Source: Zhengella mangrovi (GTDB lineage: Bacteria > Pseudomonadota > Alphaproteobacteria > Rhizobiales > Rhizobiaceae). Taken from it: a DNA stretch of 64,000 nucleotides. Each line of letters begins with the position of its first letter. Within the stretch, counting starts at the first letter, position 1. The translations under genes and the position numbers were made by a program. The DNA is taken from NCBI RefSeq assembly GCF_002727065.1, contig NZ_PDVP01000004.1, forward strand, positions 62,001-126,000. Reading direction: 5' to 3'. Of the stretch, positions 32,180 through 41,303 are shown one piece after another. The notes below the pieces were generated by a model. It worked only from the letters and a program-made list of their open reading frames with translations, ran no database searches and was not told the origin of the DNA.

Positions 32180-32653
32180 GTCAGCGACTCCATGAACGAT
32201 TTTCAATCGATTTAACAGCGGGCGGCCCGGCTGTCCATCGCGTTGTCAGGCTGCGTTGATGCCGGAACTGCGATCGACCCATCCTGCAACGGGATATCCG
32301 TTTCATAACATTTTCACTGGCATTGGGCGCGTCTGGCCAACAGAATTCAACCGGCAGAGCGGTTTGCAGGATCAGGGTGTTGGCGGTTTTGGGAAAATGA
32401 ATCTTGCTCCGGATCGGACCCGGTCGATGGCACGCGATGGCGCTCGAAAGGATGCCGCGTCCGGCAAGGCAAATACAGCTGTTCAAACAGCAATGCTTGT
32501 CCGGTGTTCAGCAGTGAAGAGAGGCGACACGCTTCCGACCGGCAAGGAGTTGGCCCTTCAGCTTGCCGCGGCCGACTTAAATTGCGGCCGGCACACGACA
32601 ACTGCTTGAGCCTATCGTGTTACCGGGGCTCGCGATCTGGGCCGAAGGCCGGT
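32180..32653. other. Intergenic region upstream of eda
   Basis: 474 bp without a convincing gene. A plus-strand frame at 32256-32609 has no family resemblance and no ribosome site. Two palindromes are seen: AATCGATT (32205-32212), close to the eda start and possibly an operator, and GCTGTT-CA-AACAGC (32478-32491). Base composition is a little less GC-rich than the genes, as expected for a promoter region. Confidence 0.5.
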
Positions 32654-32971
32654 CTACTTGTCCAAGGACTGGATATAACCCACGATGTTGTCGAGGTTCG
32701 ATTCAAACATGAAGGTATGGAATTGAGGCATGATCGTCACATGCTGCGGATACATGATCTTCATCCGCATGATGTCGGGATCCATGTAGATTGCGATCGC
32801 CTGGAAGCTTGGCGGGTAGAGCTTGAAGTCGCCACCCGGCGCGATGTTGTGACACTGGGCGCAATTGGCCTCCGCGAGCCGCTGGCCGGCATTGATGTTC
32901 GGGCCATCATCTGCAAGCGCCGATGTAGCCAGGAAAACAATTGCAGCGACTGGAGCCAGGATCTTTTTCAT
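32654..32971 (-). CDS. Small periplasmic c-type cytochrome
   Basis: 105 residues. The signal peptide MKKILAPVAAIVFLATSALA is followed by a single class I cytochrome c domain with heme motif CAQCH (in LAEANCAQCHNIAP) and C-terminal helix LDNIVGYIQSLDK. A distal Met ligand is plausible in VTIMPQFH. The ATG at 32971 has GGGAGA upstream; earlier in-frame starts do not lead into a signal peptide. Likely a soluble electron carrier. No oxidase or dehydrogenase gene is adjacent, so its partner is not known. Confidence 0.9.
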   Translation of the reverse strand: MKKILAPVAAIVFLATSALADDGPNINAGQRLAEANCAQCHNIAPGGDFKLYPPSFQAIAIYMDPDIMRMKIMYPQHVTIMPQFHTFMFESNLDNIVGYIQSLDK

Positions 32972-33065
32972 TTTTACTCTCCCATCCTTATGCGAAACAA
33001 CAGAAACACTGAATCGCGCGTGACTTGTGGTCATTGACAGCCATCAATCGAGCCTTTCCAGCGCC

Positions 33066-34016
33066 TCAAGGCTCCGGGAAAGTGTTCGGACGTTTGCCCT
33101 TCATGACTGAAAACAGGACGGACACGCGGGCAAGAAGCCGGCGCCAGAGGCGATTGCCGGGGGTCGCCAGCCGCAACCCTTCAAGCGTGCGCGGTCCGGC
33201 GATACCATCAACCGCGAGGCCGTGATCGGACTGGAAGGCACGGACCGCCCTCTCTGTCTGCGGACCAAAGGTGCCGTCGATGGGCAAAGGGTAGCCGAGA
33301 GCGGAAAGGTGTCGCTGAAGAGTGGCGACGGCATTGCCGCGCGAGCCCCGGGCCAGAACCGGGCCTGTGGTGACGGGACCGGGCTCAAGGCCGGTATGTG
33401 GCGCGGGTTGATTCCTGGCTGACGCGAGATCGATGGCTGCGTAGCGGGCGAAAGCCGCCGCCAGGCGCCGGTCATAGCCGTTCCCGGCATAGGCCGGGCC
33501 GTTGTAGGCCCGGGCGAACGCGGCCCAGTCGCGCGCAGCCAGGGCCGCGGTCAGGTTTGCCTTGCCGATATAGGTCAGCATCAGCCGCGCCTGCCCTTCC
33601 GCACCGGCTCTTGCCTCGGCAACGAGGGCATCGACGCTGGGATAGCCGAGCCAGGCCCAATGGGCGCCCATGACCTGGCCAATCCCCCAGGAACAGCTTT
33701 CCCGCGCCGCTGTCCGGTCAATGGCCTCGGCGTGTGCCAGCATGCGGTAACGGGCGGCCTGGGAGGCCGGGTTCTTCACCATGCCTGCCCGGGGATGAGC
33801 GAGGCCGGCTTCGCGCGCGGCTGCGCGTCCGGCGCCGGAAAGCCTCCGGTCGAAGTAGTGACCCTCGAAGCGAATGAGCGGTTCCTGGCGCCCGTCGACC
33901 TCGGCGAAGATGCGGCCGCCGCTCTCCACGTCGATGACGGCGAGAAAGCTCGCGGGGTCGAGGCCCTGTTCGGCGGCCGGGCGCGCGAGGCGCGGAATGA
34001 GGGAACTGGGGATCAT
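33066..34016 (-). CDS. N-acetylmuramidase-type endolysin with peptidoglycan-binding domain
   Basis: 316 residues. The N-terminal about 190 residues match the N-acetylmuramidase (DUF3380) family: FLAVIDVESGGRIF with the likely catalytic Glu, LIRFEGHYFDRRL, ESCSWGIGQVMGAHW and FARAYNGPAYAGNGYDRRL. A C-terminal PG-binding domain follows (GSRGNAVATLQRHLSALGY, DGTFGPQTERAVRAFQ). This architecture is typical of phage or gene-transfer-agent lysins. No phage structural genes are nearby and no signal peptide is present, which suits a holin-dependent or domesticated lysin. GGAG lies seven bases before the ATG. Confidence 0.85.
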   Translation of the reverse strand: MIPSSLIPRLARPAAEQGLDPASFLAVIDVESGGRIFAEVDGRQEPLIRFEGHYFDRRLSGAGRAAAREAGLAHPRAGMVKNPASQAARYRMLAHAEAIDRTAARESCSWGIGQVMGAHWAWLGYPSVDALVAEARAGAEGQARLMLTYIGKANLTAALAARDWAAFARAYNGPAYAGNGYDRRLAAAFARYAAIDLASARNQPAPHTGLEPGPVTTGPVLARGSRGNAVATLQRHLSALGYPLPIDGTFGPQTERAVRAFQSDHGLAVDGIAGPRTLEGLRLATPGNRLWRRLLARVSVLFSVMKGKRPNTFPEP

Positions 34017-34137
34017 GGGTCGTCTCCGGTTTGCACACGAGGGCAGTATCGGATCGTGCCGGGGGCGGTGAACAAAAGCGGCCGTTTCCGGGGGGCGACG
34101 CTTGCCAAGGGGCCGTTTGACGGTCTAATCCGCCGCC

Positions 34138-35064
34138 ATGACACACGCCGACGAACGCCTGCCGATCCGGGTTGCCGCGCTCTACCGATTCTGCCGGTTG
34201 CCGGGCTACGAAGACCTGCGCGAACCGTTGCAGCAGCTTTGCGATGAACACGGGATCAAGGGAACGCTGCTGCTGGCCAGCGAAGGCATCAACGGGACGG
34301 TCGCGGGAAGCGACGCGGCCATCGCGGACCTGATCGCCTGGCTCGAGGCGATGCCGGCGTTCGAGGGCATGGAGCTCAAGTTCTCCCGCGCCGGGGCGAT
34401 GCCGTTCCACCGCATGAAGGTGCGGCTGAAGAAGGAGATCGTCACCATGGGCGTTGCGGACATCGATCCGCTGGGCGGGGCAGGGGCCTATGTCGATCCC
34501 GAGGGCTGGAATACCCTGATCTCGGACCCGGACACGGTGATCGTGGACACGCGCAACGACTACGAGGTGGCGATCGGGACGTTTCGTGGCGCGATCGACC
34601 CGAAGACGGCGACCTTCCGCGAATTTCCCGACTGGGTGGCGCGCAATCACAACCTGCTGGCAGGCAAGAAGGTGGCCATGTTCTGCACCGGCGGCATCCG
34701 CTGCGAGAAGGCGACGGCCTATGTCCGCTCGCTCGGTTTCGACGAGGTCTATCACCTCAAGGGCGGTATCCTGCAATACCTCGAGGACGTGCCTGAAGAG
34801 GAGAGCCTGTGGCAGGGCGAGTGTTTCGTCTTCGACGAACGGGTGTCGGTCGGCCACGGGCTTGCCATCGGAGAGGCGGAACTCTGCCGGGCCTGCCGTC
34901 ATCCCCTGACGCCGGCTGAGCGGACCTCCCCGGACTACGTGGAAGGCATCTCCTGCCCGCATTGCATCGACAGCCGCAGCGACGCGGACCGGCGGCGCTA
35001 CGCCGACCGGCAGCGCCAGGTGGAACTGGCAGAAAAGCAGGGGCGGCGGCATATCGGCAGTTGA
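34138..35064 (+). CDS. trhO: tRNA uridine(34) hydroxylase TrhO (rhodanese family)
   Basis: 308 residues. An N-terminal acylphosphatase-like domain ([30 protein letters not shown]) precedes a rhodanese domain with active-site loop [12 protein letters not shown]-terminal cysteine-bearing tail follows ([20 protein letters not shown]). This matches the YceA/TrhO enzymes that oxygenate U34 of tRNA to 5-hydroxyuridine using O2. [12 protein letters not shown] and FREFPDWV are further family landmarks. It stands alone, divergent from the muramidase gene. Confidence 0.94.
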   Translation: MTHADERLPIRVAALYRFCRLPGYEDLREPLQQLCDEHGIKGTLLLASEGINGTVAGSDAAIADLIAWLEAMPAFEGMELKFSRAGAMPFHRMKVRLKKEIVTMGVADIDPLGGAGAYVDPEGWNTLISDPDTVIVDTRNDYEVAIGTFRGAIDPKTATFREFPDWVARNHNLLAGKKVAMFCTGGIRCEKATAYVRSLGFDEVYHLKGGILQYLEDVPEEESLWQGECFVFDERVSVGHGLAIGEAELCRACRHPLTPAERTSPDYVEGISCPHCIDSRSDADRRRYADRQRQVELAEKQGRRHIGS

Positions 35065-35170
35065 GAAACCCGGCCGGCGCGCGCAGTTTCTTGATCCCTG
35101 TCATTGTATCGCCATGCGCGACTGCCTACCTCTTGCGCAGCGCAAACAACCGCCACGAGGAGGCCTGCAC

Positions 35171-35869
35171 ATGATCGATCCCAAGAAGCTGCTTGGAGAC
35201 CTGCTGAGCACCAACATCCCCGGCACCGAGTCGACCGTCGGGCAGAAGGCGGACCAGGCCAAGCAGCTTGCCAAGGAAAACCCGCTCGCCACCGGCGCGC
35301 TGGTGGCAGTGCTGCTGGGAACGGGGGCAGGGCGCGCGGTCACGGGATCGGCGCTGAAGCTGGGCGGGCTGGCCGCCGTGGCAGGACTCGCCTACAAGGC
35401 CTACCAGAACTACCAGAACGGCAACAAGCCGGACATGGATGCCGGCCCGGCGCAGCAGGAGGTTCTGCCGCCGCCACTCGACAACAGCTTTCACCCGGTC
35501 AACGCGCCGCAGGGCGAGGATGAATTCGCGCTCGCGCTGGTCCGCGCGATGATCGCCGCAGCCCGCGCCGATGGCCATATCGACGAGACCGAACGGGCAC
35601 GAATCCTCGAGCGGGCGCAGATGGCGGGTCTCGACGACGAGGTCGCCAGCTTCATGGAAACGGAACTGTCGCAGCCGGTCGATGTCGACGGGCTGGTCAA
35701 GGCCGCGACCACGGACGCGCAGAAAGTCGAACTCTACACCGCCTCGCGGCTGGCGATCGAGCCGAAGACCCGTGCCGAGCGCGGCTACCTGGACATGCTG
35801 GCCGGGCGGCTCGGACTGCCGGATGCGCTGGTCGAGCACGTCGAGGCAACGGTCGCGGCACAGGCCTGA
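35171..35869 (+). CDS. DUF533/YebE-like protein with TerB-like domain
   Basis: 232 residues. The N-terminal DPKKLLGDLLS is typical of DUF533 proteins. Then comes a hydrophobic glycine/alanine stretch (ALVAVLLGTGAGRAV and LGGLAAVAGLAYKAYQNYQNG) and a C-terminal TerB-like helical domain (LVRAMIAAARADGHIDETERARI). The domain often coordinates metal through acidic residues. The ATG at 35171 follows GAGGAGG; an earlier in-frame codon at 35114 is less likely. Inner membrane location is probable. Function unknown. An intrinsic terminator follows. Confidence 0.85.
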   Translation: MIDPKKLLGDLLSTNIPGTESTVGQKADQAKQLAKENPLATGALVAVLLGTGAGRAVTGSALKLGGLAAVAGLAYKAYQNYQNGNKPDMDAGPAQQEVLPPPLDNSFHPVNAPQGEDEFALALVRAMIAAARADGHIDETERARILERAQMAGLDDEVASFMETELSQPVDVDGLVKAATTDAQKVELYTASRLAIEPKTRAERGYLDMLAGRLGLPDALVEHVEATVAAQA

Positions 35870-35899
35870 TCGAAGCCCTGACGCAGGGCGACAATCTGC

Positions 35900-35936
35900 A
35901 GGGGCGGCTGCCACGGGCAGGCCGCCCCTTTCTCTT
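35900..35936 (+). terminator. Rho-independent terminator after the DUF533 gene
   Basis: A 9-bp outer stem AGGGGCGGC / GCCGCCCCT with inner pairing TGCC/GGCA, followed by a TTTCTCTT tract. It separates the DUF533 gene from dctB. Confidence 0.8.
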
Positions 35937-35977
35937 GCCTTCTTGACCGCGAGGCTGCTTGTCCTGTTCATGGGCGC

Positions 35978-37819
35978 ATGACGGACGAGACGAACCATAC
36001 GCAGTTCGAGAGCGGACACACGGTGGCGCGGCGCTATCGCCGGCGCGGGCGGGCCGTGCTGGCGGTCGCGGTGCTGACGGGCGTCGCCCTCGCCCTTGCC
36101 CTCCAGGCGTTTGCCGGACGCAGCGCCCTTTCAGACGTGCGCGCCTCGGCAAACGAAGCGCTGGCCCTGCAAGCCGCGACGGTCACGGGCATCCTCGAGA
36201 AATACCGGCTGCTGCCACCGCTCCTAGCCCGGCGCGAGGACATCGCAGGGCTGTTCGACCGGCCGTGGGCGGAAGAAAACCGTGCAGAGGCGGCCCGGAA
36301 GGCCATCGAGATCGCCGGCTTCTCCGGTGCCAAGGACGTCGTCTTCGCCGATGCCGAGGGCCGGATCTTCGCGTCCGCCCGCAAGATCTACGACCGCAGC
36401 TCGGTGCAGGAGACAACGCTCTTCGAAGCGGCGGGGCAGGGGCGGCTCGGCCGGGAAACGCGTTCGCTGGATGCCGACGAGCGCGCTTACGTCTTCGCCT
36501 CTGCCGTGCGGCGGGAGGACAAGGTGGCCGGCGTGATCGCCGTCTACGTCCGCTTCGACCAGATCGAGGCCACCTGGGCGCTGACGGCCATGCCGATCGT
36601 GGTCACCGGACCGGAAGGCGTGATCTTTCTCGGCAACCGGCCGGAGTGGCAGCTCAAGTCGCTTCATGGCGGTGCCGAGCCATTGCTGGAGCCGGCGGGC
36701 GGAGCAACCGGGGACCTGTTCAGGGCGCCGGACGGCGGGCTGGTGATCCAGGCGGTGCGGCACCTGCCGCTGCTCGACTGGCGGCTGCACGTGCTGGCCG
36801 ATCACGCGCCGGTGACGGAGGCGCGCTGGCTTGCCGGGGTCATCGGCCTGCTGGTGGCGGCGCTGATGGGCATTACCGGCTGGTTCATGGTCAAGCGCGC
36901 GGAAGCGGTGAACCTGCGCATGCGCCGCGACAGGGCGAGTGCACTGAGGCTGGAGCGGCTGGTGCGTGACCGCACGCGCGCGCTTTCGGAGACCAATGCC
37001 TCGCTGGCCCGCGAGGTGGACGAGCGAACGCGAACGGAAGAGCAATTGCGCCGGACGCAGAAGGAACTGGTGCAATCGGCCAAGCTCGCCGCACTCGGGC
37101 AGATGTCGGCGACGCTGAGCCACGAGTACAACCAGCCGCTGGCAGCGATCCGCACCTATGCCGACAACGCGCAGGCTTTCCTGGAGCGTGGACGGGAACA
37201 GCCGGCCCGCGACGCGCTGTCGCGCATCGCCGGCCTGACCGAGCGCATGTCGGAACTCTCCCGTACGCTGCTGGGCTTTGCCCGCAAGCCGGGTACCGCG
37301 ATTTCCGACGTGCGGCTGTCGGCCGTCGTGGACGAGGCGCTGCTGCTCGCCGGACCGCGGGCGAAGAAAGCCGGGATCATGATCCGGCGCACCGACGTCG
37401 ATGGCGATCTCGTTGTGCGCGGCGGGCGCGTTCGCCTGACGCAGGTGGTCGTCAACCTGGTCAACAACGCCATCGATGCGCTCAGCGGGATCGGTACCGA
37501 TCGGGCGACCGCGGATCCGGAAATCCGGATTTCGGCCCATGCGCATGACGGTGATGTGGCCCTTGTCATCGCTGACAACGGTCCGGGGCTGGCGCCGGGA
37601 GACCAGGAAGCCGTGTTCGAGCCTTTCTACTCGACGAAGGGCGTCGGTGAAGGGATCGGCATCGGCCTGTCGATCGTCTACACGATCGTCAAGGACCTGG
37701 GCGGGCGGATCGAGGCCGGCGAAAGCGACATGGGCGGCGCGCGGTTCTCCGTCATCCTGCAGGCCGGCGACAGGGTGCGGGAAACAGGTGACAGCGCCCT
37801 GGCGCAAGCGGGAACGTAA
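35978..37819 (+). CDS. dctB: C4-dicarboxylate sensor histidine kinase DctB
   Basis: 613 residues. Two membrane helices (VLAVAVLTGVALALALQAF near 28-46 and LAGVIGLLVAALMGITGWF near 285-303) flank a periplasmic double-PAS sensor. A coiled-coil linker (LSETNASLAREVDERTRTEE) leads to the dimerisation H-box LGQMSATLSHEYNQPLAAIRT and the ATPase N, G1 and G2 boxes (NLVNNAIDAL, DNGPGL, GIGIGLSIVYTI). The order and H-box match DctB. It should phosphorylate DctD, encoded 4 bases downstream, and so control the TRAP operon at 39478. Confidence 0.93.
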   Translation: MTDETNHTQFESGHTVARRYRRRGRAVLAVAVLTGVALALALQAFAGRSALSDVRASANEALALQAATVTGILEKYRLLPPLLARREDIAGLFDRPWAEENRAEAARKAIEIAGFSGAKDVVFADAEGRIFASARKIYDRSSVQETTLFEAAGQGRLGRETRSLDADERAYVFASAVRREDKVAGVIAVYVRFDQIEATWALTAMPIVVTGPEGVIFLGNRPEWQLKSLHGGAEPLLEPAGGATGDLFRAPDGGLVIQAVRHLPLLDWRLHVLADHAPVTEARWLAGVIGLLVAALMGITGWFMVKRAEAVNLRMRRDRASALRLERLVRDRTRALSETNASLAREVDERTRTEEQLRRTQKELVQSAKLAALGQMSATLSHEYNQPLAAIRTYADNAQAFLERGREQPARDALSRIAGLTERMSELSRTLLGFARKPGTAISDVRLSAVVDEALLLAGPRAKKAGIMIRRTDVDGDLVVRGGRVRLTQVVVNLVNNAIDALSGIGTDRATADPEIRISAHAHDGDVALVIADNGPGLAPGDQEAVFEPFYSTKGVGEGIGIGLSIVYTIVKDLGGRIEAGESDMGGARFSVILQAGDRVRETGDSALAQAGT

Positions 37820-37823
37820 ACAG

Positions 37824-39170
37824 ATGGGCGAACCGGAAGTCATCCTGATCGACGACGACGACGACCTGCGCCCCGCGCTGGTACAGGGTCTGGAACTGGA
37901 CGGGTTTACCGTCCGCGCCTTCGGGGATGCGGATTCGGCGCTGAAGCACCTGACCCGCGCCTTTCACGGCGTCGTCATTTCCGACATCCGCATGCCCCGG
38001 ATGGACGGGATGGCCCTGATGCGCCGCGCGATGGAAATTGACCCGGCCCTGCCGGTGATCCTGATCACCGGTCATGGCGACGTGGCACTGGCGGTCGAGG
38101 CCATGCGCGACGGTGCCTACGACTTCATCGAGAAGCCGTTCCCGGTGCAGCGGCTGACGTCGGTCGTCCAGCGCGGCGTCGAGAAGCGCCGGCTGGTGCT
38201 GGAAAACCGCATCCTGCGCGAAACGCTCGATTCGTCGACGGACCTCGAAGCGCGGCTTGTCGGCCGCAACGGCGCGATCCGCCGCCTGCGCGAAGAGACC
38301 ATGGCGGTCGCAGACACTGATGCCGATGTGCTGGTGCTCGGAGAGACGGGATCCGGCAAGGAAGTGGTGGCCCGCGCGCTGCACGATTTCAGCCCGCGGG
38401 CGCGCGCCAATTTCGTGGCGATCAACTGCGGCGCGCTGCCGGCGGAGATCATCGAGAGCGAGCTGTTCGGCCACGAGGCGGGCGCCTTCACCGGCGCGCA
38501 GAAACAGCGTATCGGCAAGCTGGAACATGCGGACGGCGGCACGGTCTTCCTCGACGAGATCGAATCCATGCCGCTCGACCTGCAAGTCAAGCTGCTCAGG
38601 GCGATCGAGCACCGGTCCATCGAGCGGCTGGGTTCCAATACGCCGATCCCGCTCGACCTGCGTTTCGTCGCGGCGACCAAGGCCGATCTCGAAGCCGAGG
38701 GCCGGGCAGGGCGGTTCCGGACCGATCTTTATTACCGGCTCTCGGTGATCACCCTGCGGATCCCTGCGCTGCGCGAGCGCAAAGACGATATTCCGCTGCT
38801 GTTTGCCCACCTGGCGCGCGAGGCACGGGCCCGCTACCGGCGCGACATGCCCGATTTCACGCCGGCGCTGGAGGCGGACCTGATCAGCCACGACTGGCCC
38901 GGCAATGTCCGCGAATTGCGCAACGTCGCCGACCGCTTCGTCCTGGGGCTGTGGCGCGGCTTCAGGGGCGATGCAGGCTCGGCGCCGGATACCGGCAACG
39001 GGACGCTTGCCGACCGGCTGGCGGCCTTCGAGAAGGCCGTCATCGAGGGCGAACTGGACCGTCATGGCGGGCGGATGAAGGAAACCTACGAGGCGCTCGG
39101 CCTGTCTCGAAAGGGACTGTACGACAAGATCCGCCGGCTCGGCATCAGCGAGACGGATGCAGATGGGTAG
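37824..39170 (+). CDS. dctD: C4-dicarboxylate sigma-54 response regulator DctD
   Basis: 448 residues. The receiver domain has phospho-acceptor Asp54 in VISDIRMPRMDG. The AAA+ domain has Walker A GETGSGKE, the sigma-54 loop GAFTGA and Walker B TVFLDEIES. The C-terminal Fis-type DNA-binding helix is in MKETYEALGLSRKGLYDKI. It starts 4 bases after dctB. Its expected target is the perfect -24/-12 promoter at 39311-39326 before dctP. A 13-bp imperfect hairpin follows the stop directly. Confidence 0.95.
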   Translation: MGEPEVILIDDDDDLRPALVQGLELDGFTVRAFGDADSALKHLTRAFHGVVISDIRMPRMDGMALMRRAMEIDPALPVILITGHGDVALAVEAMRDGAYDFIEKPFPVQRLTSVVQRGVEKRRLVLENRILRETLDSSTDLEARLVGRNGAIRRLREETMAVADTDADVLVLGETGSGKEVVARALHDFSPRARANFVAINCGALPAEIIESELFGHEAGAFTGAQKQRIGKLEHADGGTVFLDEIESMPLDLQVKLLRAIEHRSIERLGSNTPIPLDLRFVAATKADLEAEGRAGRFRTDLYYRLSVITLRIPALRERKDDIPLLFAHLAREARARYRRDMPDFTPALEADLISHDWPGNVRELRNVADRFVLGLWRGFRGDAGSAPDTGNGTLADRLAAFEKAVIEGELDRHGGRMKETYEALGLSRKGLYDKIRRLGISETDADG

Positions 39171-39207
39171 CTGGCCACCCATCCTGCTCCTGGTGATGGG
39201 TAGCCAG
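39171..39207 (+). terminator. Imperfect hairpin directly after dctD
   Basis: CTGGCCACCCATC (39171-39183) pairs with GATGGGTAGCCAG (39195-39207) with one mismatch and an 11-base loop. No U-tract follows. It probably marks the dctBD 3' end or stabilises it. Confidence 0.4.
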
Positions 39208-39279
39208 CGATACATCCCGGCAGGCAAAGGCCATGGTGCGCGACCGCTATGCCTCGTTAACATCCCTTAACCATTTGGG

Positions 39280-39306
39280 TTTTCCGCCTGCGTTGCTGGC
39301 GGAGAA
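39280..39306 (+). promoter_or_regulatory. Inverted repeat just upstream of the dctP -24 element
   Basis: TTTTCCGCC (39280-39288) and GGCGGAGAA (39298-39306) form an inverted repeat with one mismatch, ending 4 bases before the -24 box. DctD sites usually lie further upstream, so this could be an activator site, an IHF-adjacent element or chance. TTAAC repeated at a 10-base interval lies before it (39257-39271). Confidence 0.35.
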
Positions 39307-39310
39307 CGAC

Positions 39311-39326
39311 TGGCACGGCGCTTGCT
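39311..39326 (+). promoter_or_regulatory. Sigma-54 (-24/-12) promoter of dctPQM
   Basis: TGGCAC (39311-39316), five bases, then TTGCT (39322-39326): a full match to TGGCAC-N5-TTGCW. It lies about 150 bases before the dctP start and downstream of the dctD gene, which encodes the matching activator. Confidence 0.92.
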
Positions 39327-39477
39327 TCCTGTCAGGCGGACGCGGGTCGGAGAGGCCCCGCCGTCCGGGAGGACAGCCGGAATAATCTGCCAGTCGAGCG
39401 ACGGCCGGTTCGCCGTTCCCCGGATCTCTTGCAATCCCTGCGGGCCGCCGGTCCGCCCATGAGGAGGAAAACTCGAC

Positions 39478-40488
39478 ATGAAAAAGCTTCTTGGCGCCGT
39501 TTCGGCCCTCGCGCTCACCTTCGTTGCCGGCCAGGCGATGGCCGATGAGAACGGCTGCGACAGCGGTGAAATGGTCATCAAGTTCTCCCACGTGGTGGCG
39601 GCAACCGGTCACCCCAAGGGCGATGCGGCAACGCTGCTGGCGCAGCGCGTCAACAAGGAGATGGAAGGCAAGGCCTGCATGGAGGTCTTTCCGAACTCGA
39701 CGCTGTTCGACGACGACAAGGTGATGGAAGCCCTGCTTCTGGGTGACGTGCAGCTTGCCGCGCCGTCGCTGTCCAAGTTCGAGGCCTACACGCTGAAATA
39801 CCGCCTGTTCGACCTGCCGTTCATGTTCAAGAACCTGGATGCGGTGTCGGCGTTCGCCAATTCGGACGCGGGCAAGGGCCTTCTGAAGGTGATGGAAGAG
39901 AGCCAGGGCTACACGGGTCTCGGCTACTGGCTTTCGGGTATGAAGTATTTCTCGGCCAAGAAGCCGCTGCTGGTGCCTTCCGATGCCGCGGGCCTGAAGT
40001 TCCGCGTGCAGACCTCCGACGTCGCCGTTGCGATGATCGAGGCCATGGGTGCCTCGGCCCAGAAACTGGCCTTCAAGGAAGTCTACGGTGCACTGCAGAC
40101 GGGCGTTGTCGATGGCCAGGAGAATTCCTGGTGCAACATCTACACCCAGAAGTTCTTCGAGGTGCAGGACGGCGTGACCGAGACCAACCACCAGGCGCTG
40201 GCTTACCTGCTCGTCACCTCGACCGAATGGCTCAACGGCCTGGATGCCGGTGTTCGCGACCAGTTCCTCTCGATCGTCAACGACGTGACCAACGCCGCCA
40301 ACAAGGCCGTGGGCGAGAAGGAAGCGGCCTGCCGCCAGAACATCCTGGATGCCGGCGGCACGATCCGCGAACTGACGCCGGAGCAGCGCACCGAGTGGGT
40401 TTCGACCATGAAGCCGGTGTGGAGCAAGTTCGAAGGCGATATCGGCAAGGACCTCATCGAGGCCGCCGCTTCGCACTCGGGTTCCTGA
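39478..40488 (+). CDS. dctP: TRAP dicarboxylate transporter substrate-binding protein DctP
   Basis: 336 residues. Signal peptide MKKLLGAVSALALTFVAGQAMA is followed by the DctP fold: VIKFSHVVAATGHPKGDAA, then VFPNSTLFDDDKVMEALLLG and YRLFDLPFMFKN. The conserved arginine that salt-bridges the substrate carboxylate is in GLKFRVQTSDV, and GVVDGQENSW is the next signature. It should bind C4-dicarboxylates in the periplasm. A GAGGAGGAAA ribosome site lies upstream. First gene of the dctPQM operon, with a sigma-54 promoter before and an attenuator hairpin after. Confidence 0.95.
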   Translation: MKKLLGAVSALALTFVAGQAMADENGCDSGEMVIKFSHVVAATGHPKGDAATLLAQRVNKEMEGKACMEVFPNSTLFDDDKVMEALLLGDVQLAAPSLSKFEAYTLKYRLFDLPFMFKNLDAVSAFANSDAGKGLLKVMEESQGYTGLGYWLSGMKYFSAKKPLLVPSDAAGLKFRVQTSDVAVAMIEAMGASAQKLAFKEVYGALQTGVVDGQENSWCNIYTQKFFEVQDGVTETNHQALAYLLVTSTEWLNGLDAGVRDQFLSIVNDVTNAANKAVGEKEAACRQNILDAGGTIRELTPEQRTEWVSTMKPVWSKFEGDIGKDLIEAAASHSGS

Positions 40489-40544
40489 CCGTCCTTCGCG
40501 ACGATCCGCTCCTGGCCGTCCGGTCCGGGGCTGCCTGAGCATTC

Positions 40545-40576
40545 CCGGCCGCCGCGCGCGTGGCGGCCGGTTCTTT
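40545..40576 (+). terminator. Attenuator-type hairpin between dctP and dctQ
   Basis: CCGGCCGCC (40545-40553) pairs with GGCGGCCGG (40562-40570) around an 8-base loop, followed by TTCTTT. It lies inside the operon, 56 bases after dctP. It would let more dctP than dctQM message accumulate, as needed for a soluble binding protein. Confidence 0.7.
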
Positions 40577-40601
40577 CCGGGGGAAATGCGGGGAGGTCTG
40601 C

Positions 40602-41297
40602 ATGGCACTTCTGTGGCCGATCCTGGCGCTTGTGGCGCTGGTCGTGATCCTTTTCATCGCCGAGCGGCGCTGGCCGGTGGGTGTCAGCCGCATGGAGGAG
40701 AATTTCATCGCCATTCTGCTGGCGCTGATCACGCTCGTCTCCTTCGTCCAGGTGATCGCGCGCTACGGCTTCAACACGGGCTGGAGCGGGGCACTGGAAT
40801 TCACCCGCATCCTGTTCGCCTGGCTGATCCTCTTCGGCATGAGCTATGGCGTGAAGCAGGGCATGCACCTGGGCGTGGATGCCTTTATCCGGATGATGCC
40901 GCCGCGCGCGTTCAAGGCCGCGGCCATCTTCGGCGCATTGTGCACGGCCGCCTATGCGCTGATCCTCCTGCATGCCGGCTGGCTGTCGTGGCTGGGCGTG
41001 GACGTGAGCGGCAACTGGCGCCAGACCGGTGCCATCGGCTACTGGAAGTTCATGTTCGACCGGGGCACCGGGCTCGATGACCTGCGCTGGCCGGAACTGA
41101 TCCAGTCAATGTTCGGCACCCAGGAGCGCGTGCAGCGGTGGATCGCCTACCTGATGCTTCCGGTCGGCCTGTCGCTGCTGGCCTTCCGGTCCCTCCAGGG
41201 GCTTGTCCAGATCGTTCGCGGCGAGCGCGAACTGCTGATCGCCGGTCACGAGGCGGAAGACCTCGTGGCCGAGAACAAAGATGTTCTGAAGGACTGA
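40602..41297 (+). CDS. dctQ: TRAP transporter small permease DctQ
   Basis: 231 residues with four predicted transmembrane helices (ALLWPILALVALVVILFIA; FIAILLALITLVSFVQVIA; FTRILFAWLILFGMSYGV; and a C-terminal YLMLPVGLSLLAF). The motif GALEFTRILFAW and the following GVKQGMHLGVDAF are DctQ landmarks. It has an extended central loop (about residues 135-180). GGGAGG five bases before the ATG at 40602 decides the start. It is followed by dctM after a 6-base gap. Confidence 0.92.
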   Translation: MALLWPILALVALVVILFIAERRWPVGVSRMEENFIAILLALITLVSFVQVIARYGFNTGWSGALEFTRILFAWLILFGMSYGVKQGMHLGVDAFIRMMPPRAFKAAAIFGALCTAAYALILLHAGWLSWLGVDVSGNWRQTGAIGYWKFMFDRGTGLDDLRWPELIQSMFGTQERVQRWIAYLMLPVGLSLLAFRSLQGLVQIVRGERELLIAGHEAEDLVAENKDVLKD

Positions 41298-41303
41298 CGC
41301 GCC

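Noticed and set aside
32256-32609. 117-residue plus-strand frame between eda and the cytochrome gene
   Set aside because: No ribosome site, no recognised motif, and it covers the eda promoter region.
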